Below the pieces are notes generated by a model. That model was not told the origin of the DNA. It did no database searches and saw only the letters and a list, made by a program, of their open reading frames with translations. From Synechococcales cyanobacterium C42_A2020_086 (GTDB lineage Bacteria > Cyanobacteriota > Cyanobacteriia > Elainellales > Elainellaceae), in NCBI GenBank assembly GCA_015272325.1, contig JACYLU010000016.1, positions 62,001-126,000 of the forward strand: a stretch of 64,000 nt of DNA. Direction: 5' to 3'. The translations under genes and the position numbers were made by a program. Position 1 is the first letter of the stretch. Every line of letters begins with the position of its first letter. Positions 39,594 to 46,868 of the stretch are shown here, piece after piece.

Positions 39594-42500
39594 CTAGAGG
39601 GCATCTGGAGCTATCGATGCTGCCAACCCTAGGTGCTCCATGATAGCAGCGATGAGGGCAGCAGGTTCCGCAGGTTTAATGAGATAGCCTTGAAAGCCTG
39701 CCTGCTGAGCTTGCAGCCGATTTTGTTCGCTGGCATAGGCAGTGAGCGCAATCACAGGAACGGGGTCTCCCGACGGGGTGGGCAACGCTCGCAGTTGCCG
39801 CAGCAGGCTATAACCGTCAGCTTCCGGCATGGCAATATCCGTAACAACCAGATCGGGCTGCCAACGTTGGAAGGCAACCAGCGCCTCAGCGACCGAAGCT
39901 GCTGTCGTAACTGCTGCGCCGTTGCGTTCTAGTAGCAGAGCCAAAAATTCTCGATTGTCCACTTCATCGTCAACCAGCAGAATCCGGATGTTGGTTAGAG
40001 ATAACTCCACTTGCCCGGATGTGAACTCAGCAGAGCTAGCCTCCAGTTCCTTCAGTTCAGCCGAGGGTTCGCTACCGTCACTGGCTGCTGAGGGATCGCT
40101 AAAATCTGAAGGTGAGTGCAGCGGCAGCCGCACAGTAAAGGTGGCTCCTTGATTTTCGCCGGCACTCTCAGCCCAGACCCGCCCGCCGTGCAGTTCCACC
40201 AGCTGCCGCACAATCGCTAGCCCCAGCCCTAACCCCTCATGGGATTGGCTGCCCGTGCCAGCCGCCTGCCGAAAGCGATCAAACACATGCGGCAGAAAAT
40301 CAGCGTTGATGCCCTTGCCGGTATCGCGGACGGTAATCTGGGCCCAGGAATGGGATGAATGCCCATCCCCACTGACGGCTGCCACACTGACATCAACCCG
40401 TCCTCCGCCTGGAGTGAACTTGATCGCATTAGACAACAGATTGCTAATCACCTGCTGCAAGCGATCGGCATCACCCAAGACCTCAACGGGCGTGGGATCA
40501 AACCGAGCATCGAGAGCAATCTGTTTAGCTTGAGCAGCCGGGCGCTGTCCGTCGAGGGCAGTTTGCACCACAGCGGCCAGCTGCACCGGAGCTTGATGAA
40601 GGCGAAAATTGCCCTGCATCATCCGGGATATATCGAGCAAATCTTCAATGAGTTGGGATTGGGCTTTGGCATTGCGTTCGATGGTTTCAAGGGCACGGGC
40701 TGTATCTGCCGCACTCAGCGACTGAGTACGCAGCAGCTTCGCCCAGCCCAGGATGGCATTCAGCGGCGAGCGCAATTCGTGGGAGATCACAGCTAGGAAT
40801 TCATCCTTAGAGCGGTTGGCGTGTTCGGCGGCTTCACGGGCGGCTTGCTCGCGGGCGAGCAGTTCGGCGCGTTCTGCCTCTAGCTGCTTTTGGTCGTGGA
40901 TATCGGTGCAGGTGCCAAACCATTTCACGACGTGACCGTTGGCATCATGCAGCGGTACCCCCCGCGCCAAATGCCAGCGGTAACTGTGGTCGCTGCTCCG
41001 TCGCAGCCGATACTCGCAGGTATAGCTGTTCCCCGTTTGCACCGCCTGCATCCAGATAGCATAGGAGCGATCGCGATCCTGCGGATGCACAATCTCTAGC
41101 CAGCCCAGGCCATGAGCTTGCTCAGGCGTCAGCCCCGTGTAGTCGCACAGGCGTTGATTGACGTAGTCGCACTGGCCAGTTGCGCTACAGGTCCAGACTA
41201 GATTAGGAATGGCTTCAGCAAGATAGCGGTAGCGTTCCTCGCTCTGTCGTAGGGCTGCTTCGGCCCGTTTGCTCTCACTTAAGTCCAGAACAAAGGCAAC
41301 GGTCTCTTGCCGAGCTTCTCCTACCAGCGAATAGCCAATCAGCACGGGCACCCGGCTGCCATCGCGACGAATATATTCCTTCTCGTAAGGGGTACAGGCA
41401 CCCCGCTCGCGAGCTTCCAACACTCGCTCGGCATCCAGCGGCAGGTATTCATCCGGCGTCAGCTCTGTCCAGCGCAGCCTGCCCGCTTCCAAATCAGCTC
41501 GACCATAGCCGACAATCCGCAAAAATTCATCGTTAGCCTGGTGAATCCCTCCGTCCACATCTCCAAACAGAATCCCGATCACATTCGACTCCACAAACCC
41601 ACCCAGCCGCGCCTCAAACTGGTGCAGCGCCTGCTCTAAACGCTTGCGCTCTGTGATGTCTTGATTAATTCCCAGCACCCGCTGCGGCTGTCCGTCAGGG
41701 CTGTAGTAGATTTTGCCGCGGGTTTCAAGCCAGCGCAGTTCTCCATCGGCTCGCTGAATCCGGTACTCGTGCTGCCAATGGTGCTGCTGTTGCGCCAGCG
41801 CCTGACGTAACTGCTGCTCCACCCGTTCCCGATCGTCAGGGTAGATAAGCGCTTGCCAGGAAGTATGCTGCCCATCAAAGCTGCCGGGAGACAGCCCATA
41901 GATGGCTTCCAGTTGCTCGCTCCAGACCGCCCGATTACTGACTATATCCCAGTCGTAGCTGCCGATATTTGCGGCTTGTTGGGCTAGTTGCAACCGCTCT
42001 TGAGCTAGAGCCAGATCCAGTTCATTTTGCTTGCGAGCCGTAATATCTCGCCAGGCTGCCACAAAGCCATCACCTAGCTTGGTTGCCCGGATATCAAAGG
42101 CGCGGGTCAAGCGTTCTTGGTTGTAATCATCGGCATACACCAGCGATTCCTTGATCAGCGGCTCGCCCGTAGCCACCACATGGCAGTATTCGTCGAACAA
42201 GCCACTGTCGCGATGGGCCGGCAAGAGCTGACACAGCGGTTTACCAATATCGGCAGGGGTCATTCGGTTATTTTCTAGGGCCGCCGCATTCAGGTAATCG
42301 ATGCGAAAATCCAAGATACGCCCGTCGGCATCCCGAATCGCCGAAAAAATGCCGAAGCAGTCCAGCAAATTCTCGACCGACGTGCGAAACCGTTCCTCAC
42401 TACAGTGCAGCTCGTAGCGGAGTTGGGCATTTTCAATGACACTACGGACGGCGCAACGCACTGCTTCAGGGGTCGATGCGGACTTCACCAGATAATCGTT

Positions 42501-42809
42501 GGCTCCGTATTTGAAGGCAGTAGTTGCCGTCTCCGCATCCGTTTGGTTGCTCACAACGACGACCGGCAGCCGGAGAGAGCCAGACTGCAATGCCGATAGG
42601 AAAGCGATTCCGCCCGCATCCGGCAGCTCAAAGTCCAACAGGATTGCATCGGGAGGACAAGACCGACAGATAGCCAGCCCGGCATCGGTTGTATCGGCTT
42701 CTAGAACGGCATAGGCTAGAGCTGGCTCAGCTAGCAGGTAATGGCGGTATAGCCCTCGCTCAGATGGATTGTGGTCCACAATCAAAACGGTTTTCCGTGG
42801 CGCAGTCAT
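39594..42809 (-). CDS. Hybrid histidine kinase: receiver, four PAS, HisKA, HATPase, receiver
   Basis: Soluble 1071-residue kinase. Order: N-terminal receiver (VLIVDHNPSERG, LLDFELPDAGG, YLVKS; about 8-130), PAS domains at about 145-260, 268-390, 398-510 and 520-640, HisKA VISHELRSPLNAILGWAKL, HATPase with NLLSNAIKFTPGGG, VRDTGKGINAD and GLGLGLAIVRQLVELHGG, and a C-terminal receiver (RILLVDDEVDNR, VVTDIAMPEADGY, YLIKPAEP). The first receiver has Asp-His where Asp-Asp/Glu usually binds Mg, so its phosphorylation may be impaired. There is no membrane segment. It converges with the single-domain receiver gene and is likely its signalling partner. Confidence 0.9.
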   Translation of the reverse strand: MTAPRKTVLIVDHNPSERGLYRHYLLAEPALAYAVLEADTTDAGLAICRSCPPDAILLDFELPDAGGIAFLSALQSGSLRLPVVVVSNQTDAETATTAFKYGANDYLVKSASTPEAVRCAVRSVIENAQLRYELHCSEERFRTSVENLLDCFGIFSAIRDADGRILDFRIDYLNAAALENNRMTPADIGKPLCQLLPAHRDSGLFDEYCHVVATGEPLIKESLVYADDYNQERLTRAFDIRATKLGDGFVAAWRDITARKQNELDLALAQERLQLAQQAANIGSYDWDIVSNRAVWSEQLEAIYGLSPGSFDGQHTSWQALIYPDDRERVEQQLRQALAQQQHHWQHEYRIQRADGELRWLETRGKIYYSPDGQPQRVLGINQDITERKRLEQALHQFEARLGGFVESNVIGILFGDVDGGIHQANDEFLRIVGYGRADLEAGRLRWTELTPDEYLPLDAERVLEARERGACTPYEKEYIRRDGSRVPVLIGYSLVGEARQETVAFVLDLSESKRAEAALRQSEERYRYLAEAIPNLVWTCSATGQCDYVNQRLCDYTGLTPEQAHGLGWLEIVHPQDRDRSYAIWMQAVQTGNSYTCEYRLRRSSDHSYRWHLARGVPLHDANGHVVKWFGTCTDIHDQKQLEAERAELLAREQAAREAAEHANRSKDEFLAVISHELRSPLNAILGWAKLLRTQSLSAADTARALETIERNAKAQSQLIEDLLDISRMMQGNFRLHQAPVQLAAVVQTALDGQRPAAQAKQIALDARFDPTPVEVLGDADRLQQVISNLLSNAIKFTPGGGRVDVSVAAVSGDGHSSHSWAQITVRDTGKGINADFLPHVFDRFRQAAGTGSQSHEGLGLGLAIVRQLVELHGGRVWAESAGENQGATFTVRLPLHSPSDFSDPSAASDGSEPSAELKELEASSAEFTSGQVELSLTNIRILLVDDEVDNREFLALLLERNGAAVTTAASVAEALVAFQRWQPDLVVTDIAMPEADGYSLLRQLRALPTPSGDPVPVIALTAYASEQNRLQAQQAGFQGYLIKPAEPAALIAAIMEHLGLAASIAPDAL

Positions 42810-43547
42810 GCTTCGGCCTCTCTATTCAAGCCAACGATCAACAGTAATGAATTTGGCAGTCATAGGGGGAATGGGTGAACCAGCGAGCACCAATTGGACT
42901 AGAGGTAACGGGTTAGAGGGATTGAGTTTGGATCTAGAAAACAACACAGCGGGGGACTATTCAAGCCCTGGACAAGCCAGCAGGCAGCTCAGGTGATTAC
43001 CACTAAGAGGGGCCTGAGAGAATTCTACCTTAATCGCCGACTTCTACCTAGCTCAATGCAGCAACGCTACGAGCTTGACCGACAACCGGGTTAACCGTAC
43101 CAGCCTGATTGACTAGCAACCCTACTAATTACCCTACTAATTACGAGAGACTCGGAGGATCAACGCCCCACAGGGCAAACCCCAGCGTCGTAGCTGGCTC
43201 AGCAGCACCGACCAGCCCATACTCTCTTCCCAGGGTAAATTCCCCGAGCAAAACAGAATGACCGGCAGTATCAGCAGAACATCCTGAAAACCGATAGTCT
43301 TACAACCGATCTCTCAAACAATCTCTCAAAAGATTTACAAAGCGATTCAGCGTGAGTCCTAGCGTTCTTAATGCAAATTTGAAGATAATTTGTAAAACAA
43401 TAATAGATGCAATTTCATCTTTCAATCGATTAAAAAGATTCTGCCAAGTTGGCAGGACAGGCGGGATTGGCCTCGATATAGTGTTTACTGTCAGCTCAAA
43501 CAAAGTTGACTAAAAACACTCAAGTCCACGATTTAGGAGAAGGTGAA
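42810..43547. other. Intergenic region with tandem duplications
   Basis: About 740 bp between the hybrid kinase start and the peptide gene. It has a perfect 12-bp duplication ACCCTACTAATT at 43119-43142 and a near-perfect 12-bp duplication of ATCTCTCAAA-type sequence at 43309-43330. From about 43300 the sequence is clearly AT-richer than the flanking genes. No ORF is supported. A promoter for the peptide gene is expected in the last 100 bp. Confidence 0.5.
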
Positions 43548-43754
43548 ATGGTTATCTCTGACCTGAACTATCTGCAACCTGTTTCTGGCGAAGTGATTGG
43601 AGCTGGTTACTACAGAAAGCCAAGCGTTAAAATCTACATCCGGCAGTCCAACGACAACTACACCAAGCAATACGCTGATGCTTATACCAAGTTCGGCAAT
43701 GCTTATGCCAAGAACTCCAATGATACCTATCAAGCTAACGTCGTCGAGTTCTAA
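43548..43754 (+). CDS. Tyr-rich secreted-peptide precursor with bacteriocin-like leader (putative)
   Basis: A 68-residue peptide. The ATG at 43548 follows AGGAGAAGGTGA, a strong ribosome site; the frame opens further up at 43506 but without such a signal. The N-terminus MVISDLNYLQPVSGEVIGA resembles leaders of cyanobacterial double-glycine (GG/GA) peptides, with a possible cut after Gly-Ala. The rest holds most of the nine tyrosines and many Asn, with two similar SNDxY blocks (SNDNYTKQYADAY and SNDTYQAN). No modifying enzyme is adjacent. A strong hairpin follows at once. It may be a bacteriocin-like or signalling peptide; function is unproven. Confidence 0.6.
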   Translation: MVISDLNYLQPVSGEVIGAGYYRKPSVKIYIRQSNDNYTKQYADAYTKFGNAYAKNSNDTYQANVVEF

Positions 43755-43794
43755 ATTGAGCTTGCAACTCTAGCCTGATAGCGAATTCACTGAA

Positions 43795-43840
43795 GCCGCT
43801 AGGAGCCTTAAATACAGGCTTTTAGCGGTACTTCTTTTGC
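43795..43840 (+). terminator. Terminator after the Tyr-rich peptide gene
   Basis: Arms GCCGCTAGGAGCCT (43795-43808) and AGGCTTTTAGCGGT (43816-43829) pair over 14 positions, three as G-U, around a 7-nt loop, followed by the T-rich ACTTCTTTTGC. It lies 41 bp after the stop codon, so the peptide gene is probably transcribed alone. Confidence 0.7.
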
Positions 43841-44312
43841 TAAAAGGTGAAGATAATTCCGTCCAATTTGAAAGTGAAATTTTATGACATGACTCAAAAT
43901 CAATTTCAAAATTCAAGATTTTCCCGTATGATGAAATAATCATTTTGGACGATTGAAATATTCCAAAACATCTCAACAGATAAAATATATTCTTCTTCTA
44001 TTCTTCTTCCGAAATAATTTCTCGAAATAATCAGCATGATGTAAGTCAGGCAGAATAACTAAGTTGCGTCCTTAAAAGCAGTAACTTGATACGCCCAATA
44101 CGCGAAGGCTAGTCTGCCAAAACAAGATATTAGCTAAGGAAATCTCAGCCCTTCTAAGCATTTTCGAATTAAAGTCAAATTAAAGTCGAATTAAAGTTGC
44201 CGCTCAACCCATAAATTGTTTCATGCATTGCTTGATACAGTGATGACTCGCTCGATCAATTACCGCAATTTGAATATCTAGTGTCATACATCGCACCACA
44301 CATCAGGGCCTT
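43841..44312. other. AT-rich intergenic region upstream of RTX gene
   Basis: About 470 bp, the most AT-rich stretch in the window. It contains three 11-bp direct repeats at 44165-44197. The RTX gene starts at 44313. I see no ORF. Confidence 0.5.
44165..44197. repeat. Three 11-bp direct repeats (possible operator)
   Basis: CGAATTAAAGT, CAAATTAAAGT, CGAATTAAAGT in tandem. Read on the minus strand the units are 8-bp CTTTAATT blocks spaced by 3 bp, the same architecture as PhoB-type boxes (8 + 3 bp), though the sequence differs from the usual CTTAACCT. It lies 115 bp before the RTX start. Confidence 0.4.
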
Positions 44313-45263
44313 ATGAGTACGCCAATGGTTCGTAATCGCCTCAGTCATTCCAGTAGTCATTCCAGCAGTTATGCCAGCAGCGCCAATCGCACCACAGTAT
44401 CGCCAGAGGGAGTGCTCACGTCCAGTTCTGATGTGCAGGTCATCACCAGCGCGACGGGTGCTAGCAGTACTGCCGTTGCTCATGCCAGCACCACTTCCGG
44501 TAACGGCGGCTCCGTCACCAGCAGTTCTAGTGCTTCCGTCGATAGCACCGGAGCCGGCAGCAGCGCTACGGCAATTGTGACTCCGTCGAGCGGCGAAACC
44601 TATTCCAGTAGTCAAAGCACCTACAGCCCCGGCGCTACAGCCAGCAGTAGTCAAGCCACTGCCAGTCTAGTGGGCAATGCCGCCACAACTGCCGTCGAGA
44701 CTTCCACGTTTACAGCACTGGCAACACCCAACTTCCTCCCCACCAGCCACAGAACCATCGACAGAACCATCGTTGGCACCAGCAATCCAGAGACACTTCG
44801 AGGCACGCAGCAGAACGATAATGTTTCTGGCCATGCAGGCAACGATATAATCCGGGGCGGGCAGGGGCATGACCAGATTGCCGGCGGCAGGGGCAATGAT
44901 GTGCTGCAGGGGCAAGCAGGCGATGATTTGCTCAACGGCGGCAACGGCAACGATGTTCTAGTCGGTGGCTCGGGCAGAAATGTCTTGGTAGGCGGCGGTG
45001 GCAGTGATCGGTTTATCTTGGAGGCGGACAACCATGGGCTAGCCGATGTGGTCGTCGATTTCAATCCCTCAACGGATCGCATCCAGCTAGGTCGAGGATT
45101 GTCGTTTAATACTCTGGTCTTGCAGGAAGTTGATTCTGATGGTAACGGTCGCCTTGATGCCACGCTGCTCCGTTCTGCAACAGATAATAATATCGTTGCC
45201 ATTGTCTTGAATACGGTTGATGCCACAGGAAGCACCACGTTAACTAGCGCTGTTTTTATCTGA
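44313..45263 (+). CDS. Ser-rich RTX (haemolysin-type calcium-binding) protein
   Basis: Residues 1-130 are extremely rich in Ser/Thr/Ala (SHSSSHSSSYASS). Residues 150-235 hold RTX nonapeptides of the form GGxGxDxUx: GHAGNDIIRGGQGHD, GGRGNDVLQGQAGDD, GGNGNDVLVGG and GGGGSDRFIL. The C-terminal part (VVVDFNPSTDRIQLGRGL) is the usual RTX tail. Such proteins are secreted without a signal peptide by type I systems and bind Ca2+. No type I transporter is in the window. The first Ser-rich block resembles the small peptide at 46273. The stop codon lies inside a 14-bp tandem duplication. ATG 44313 is used; 44325 is also possible. Confidence 0.75.
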   Translation: MSTPMVRNRLSHSSSHSSSYASSANRTTVSPEGVLTSSSDVQVITSATGASSTAVAHASTTSGNGGSVTSSSSASVDSTGAGSSATAIVTPSSGETYSSSQSTYSPGATASSSQATASLVGNAATTAVETSTFTALATPNFLPTSHRTIDRTIVGTSNPETLRGTQQNDNVSGHAGNDIIRGGQGHDQIAGGRGNDVLQGQAGDDLLNGGNGNDVLVGGSGRNVLVGGGGSDRFILEADNHGLADVVVDFNPSTDRIQLGRGLSFNTLVLQEVDSDGNGRLDATLLRSATDNNIVAIVLNTVDATGSTTLTSAVFI

Positions 45264-45280
45264 ATATTTTTATCTGAATT
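45253..45280. repeat. 14-bp tandem duplication spanning the RTX stop codon
   Basis: TTTTTATCTGAATA at 45253-45266 is followed by TTTTTATCTGAATT at 45267-45280. The first copy contains the TGA stop of the RTX gene (45261-45263). Confidence 0.85.
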
Positions 45281-45446
45281 TATCTAGATTTTGTTGGCTT
45301 GAATTTCTGTATTATTTCTGATGATTTAGGTATCTAGTGCAACATTTGCCCACCAGTATGCATTATCACTGTACAGGACGCCATATCAAAAGTGTATTCA
45401 AGGAGACGTAAATGCCAATGTAATGTCAAAGTAGGGACGCCAAGGT

Positions 45447-46202
45447 ATGATAACAGCAATGGTAAGGTTCTCACGACTCACCCTTGAATCGGAAGATATC
45501 ATTAGCTTCTTAAAGCAAGAGGTCAAGCTTAAGGATATCTGCCAGCAAATGCTGTACCAGCAAATTGTGGCACGAGCAGCCCAAGAGCGCGGCATTGGGG
45601 TGACACCCGACGAGATTCAGATGGAAGCCGATCGCCAGCGCTATGAAAAGCGTTTAGAGAGCGCCGCTGCTACCTTTAACTGGCTGGCCGAGCAGCTGAT
45701 TACGCCCGAAGAGTGGGAAGCGGGAATTCGGAACCATCTGTTGGCGCGAAAATTAGCAGAGCATCTGTTCGGACGCGACGTTGAACGATACTTTGCTGAA
45801 CACCGCCTTGATTTCGAGAAGATAGTGCTCTACAAAATTACGGTTCCCTATCAGCAGCTCTCGCAAGAGCTGTTCTACCAAATCGAGGAAAATGAAATCA
45901 GCTTTTACGAAGCAGCCCATCTATACGATATTGAGGAACGCCGCCGGTTGCAGTGTGGCTATGAGGGTAAACTGTACCGATGGAGCCTGACCCCAGAAGT
46001 AGCCGCTGTGGTATTTGCCGCCCGGGTCGGGGAAGTGGTGGGTCCTTTGCCCTCTGAGCAGGGTTATGACCTGCTGATGGTAGAAAACATTATCGCTGCA
46101 GAATTAAATGCTGAATTGCGGCAAGAGATCACCGACCGCATGTTCCAGGAGTGGTTGGAGAGCGAGCTAAATCACCTGATTCATAACAATACTCTTTCCT
46201 AG
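45447..46202 (+). CDS. Parvulin/SurA-like peptidyl-prolyl isomerase, probable peptide-cluster component
   Basis: A 251-residue protein with a SurA-type helical N-terminal half (VKLKDICQQMLYQQIVARAAQ, GIGVTPDEIQMEADRQRYEK, LITPEEWEAGIRNHLLARKL) and a PpiC-like domain at about 120-225 (RVGEVVGPLPSEQGYDLLMVENI). There is no signal peptide. Proteins of this type accompany secreted-peptide gene sets in several cyanobacteria, which is my recollection. A mini-ORF ATG-CCA-ATG-TAA with a good Shine-Dalgarno lies just upstream (45412-45423). It is followed 70 bp later by the Ser-rich small peptide, then by the graspetide precursor. Role in folding, maturation or export of those peptides is inferred from order only. 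Confidence 0.65.
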   Translation: MITAMVRFSRLTLESEDIISFLKQEVKLKDICQQMLYQQIVARAAQERGIGVTPDEIQMEADRQRYEKRLESAAATFNWLAEQLITPEEWEAGIRNHLLARKLAEHLFGRDVERYFAEHRLDFEKIVLYKITVPYQQLSQELFYQIEENEISFYEAAHLYDIEERRRLQCGYEGKLYRWSLTPEVAAVVFAARVGEVVGPLPSEQGYDLLMVENIIAAELNAELRQEITDRMFQEWLESELNHLIHNNTLS

Positions 46203-46272
46203 GTTCATGTTCCGGTCGAAATCAGTGCAGTTCCGTTTGATTCATTTGATCACCCTATGCAGGAGTAGCGTA

Positions 46273-46509
46273 ATGCGTCGAAGAATTGTGATTCGGAAGG
46301 CCATTTCTCAGGATGGCAATGCTACAGCAGAAGTCCAAAGCGTTGTCATTACTTCAGATGCGGCTACCGTGCTGCAAACTGCTAGCGTCAAGGTATCTTC
46401 CGATAGTGTATCTAGTCATTCATCATCGAGGGCTTCTAGCTTTGCATCTAGCTTTGCATCTAGCTATTCGTCTAGTTATACATCTGTTTCTAAATCAGCT
46501 GACGATTAA
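46273..46509 (+). CDS. Ser-rich small peptide, unknown
   Basis: A 78-residue peptide. The ATG at 46273 follows CAGGAG (46260-46265). The N-terminus MRRRIVIRKAISQDG is basic, the middle (VQSVVITSDAATVLQTASV) is beta-prone, and residues 45-75 are mostly Ser with Phe/Tyr (SSFASSFASSYSSSYTS). The Ser tract is built in part by a 12-bp tandem duplication in the DNA (46441-46464). Both the middle and the Ser tract resemble parts of the RTX protein N-terminus, in reversed order. It lies between the PpiC-like gene and the graspetide precursor, 75 bp before the latter. It may be a second precursor or a secreted adhesive peptide. Confidence 0.6.
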   Translation: MRRRIVIRKAISQDGNATAEVQSVVITSDAATVLQTASVKVSSDSVSSHSSSRASSFASSFASSYSSSYTSVSKSADD

Positions 46510-46584
46510 CATTACAACTAATCCGTTGAGTATCTTCTCGTTCGTGTAGCGCTATTTTGTTTTTTCAACTCTAAGGAGCCTGTC

Positions 46585-46857
46585 ATGCAGCATCCGTTTG
46601 ACCTCGACCTAACGAGTCTGAAATTGATTGACCTCGATTTTGCCGAGCCGCTTGTGGCTGAGCAAGATGAAACCGCTCTAGAAGGCAGCGGGCGGCGGTA
46701 TACTACCCTGGCGCTCGGCGAAGAAGGAGGATATTCGCGTCCTCCCCGCTGGAAACCGGAGCCTACACCGCCAATTACCACCTTGGCGCTCAGTGAAGAG
46801 GGGGGGCATCCGCCGATCACGACCCTAGCCCTCGGCGAAGAAGGAGGCAGCTATTAG
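46585..46857 (+). CDS. Graspetide precursor with three TTxxxxEE cores (plesiocin-type)
   Basis: A 90-residue ribosomal peptide. AAGGAG precedes the ATG. Residues 1-38 are a leader with an acidic helix (LTSLKLIDLDFAEPL). The rest has three near-identical cores: TTLALGEEGG (40-49), TTLALSEEGG (65-74) and TTLALGEEGG (79-88), separated by Pro-rich linkers. Each fits TTxxxxEE, the motif of plesiocin-type omega-ester peptides, in which two Thr side chains are esterified to two Glu side chains to make a hairpin bicycle. The ATP-grasp gene 11 bp downstream supplies the expected ligase. No microviridin motif (KYPSD) is present. The assignment rests on motif plus neighbour and is strong for the class; the product is predicted. 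Confidence 0.88.
   Translation: MQHPFDLDLTSLKLIDLDFAEPLVAEQDETALEGSGRRYTTLALGEEGGYSRPPRWKPEPTPPITTLALSEEGGHPPITTLALGEEGGSY
46702..46848 (+). repeat. Three 30-bp coding repeats for graspetide cores
   Basis: Units at 46702-46731, 46777-46806 and 46819-46848 encode the decapeptides T-T-L-A-L-G/S-E-E-G-G. The DNA differs at several third positions, so the repeats are conserved at protein level rather than freshly duplicated. Confidence 0.85.
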
Positions 46858-46868
46858 CGGGACACCCC

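Noticed and set aside
44165-44197. CRISPR array
   Set aside because: The three repeats are only 11 bp and have no spacers; no cas gene is in the window.
46585-46857. Microviridin precursor
   Set aside because: The KYPSDWEE-type core and the PFFARFL leader motif are absent and only one ATP-grasp ligase is present; the cores fit TTxxxxEE instead.
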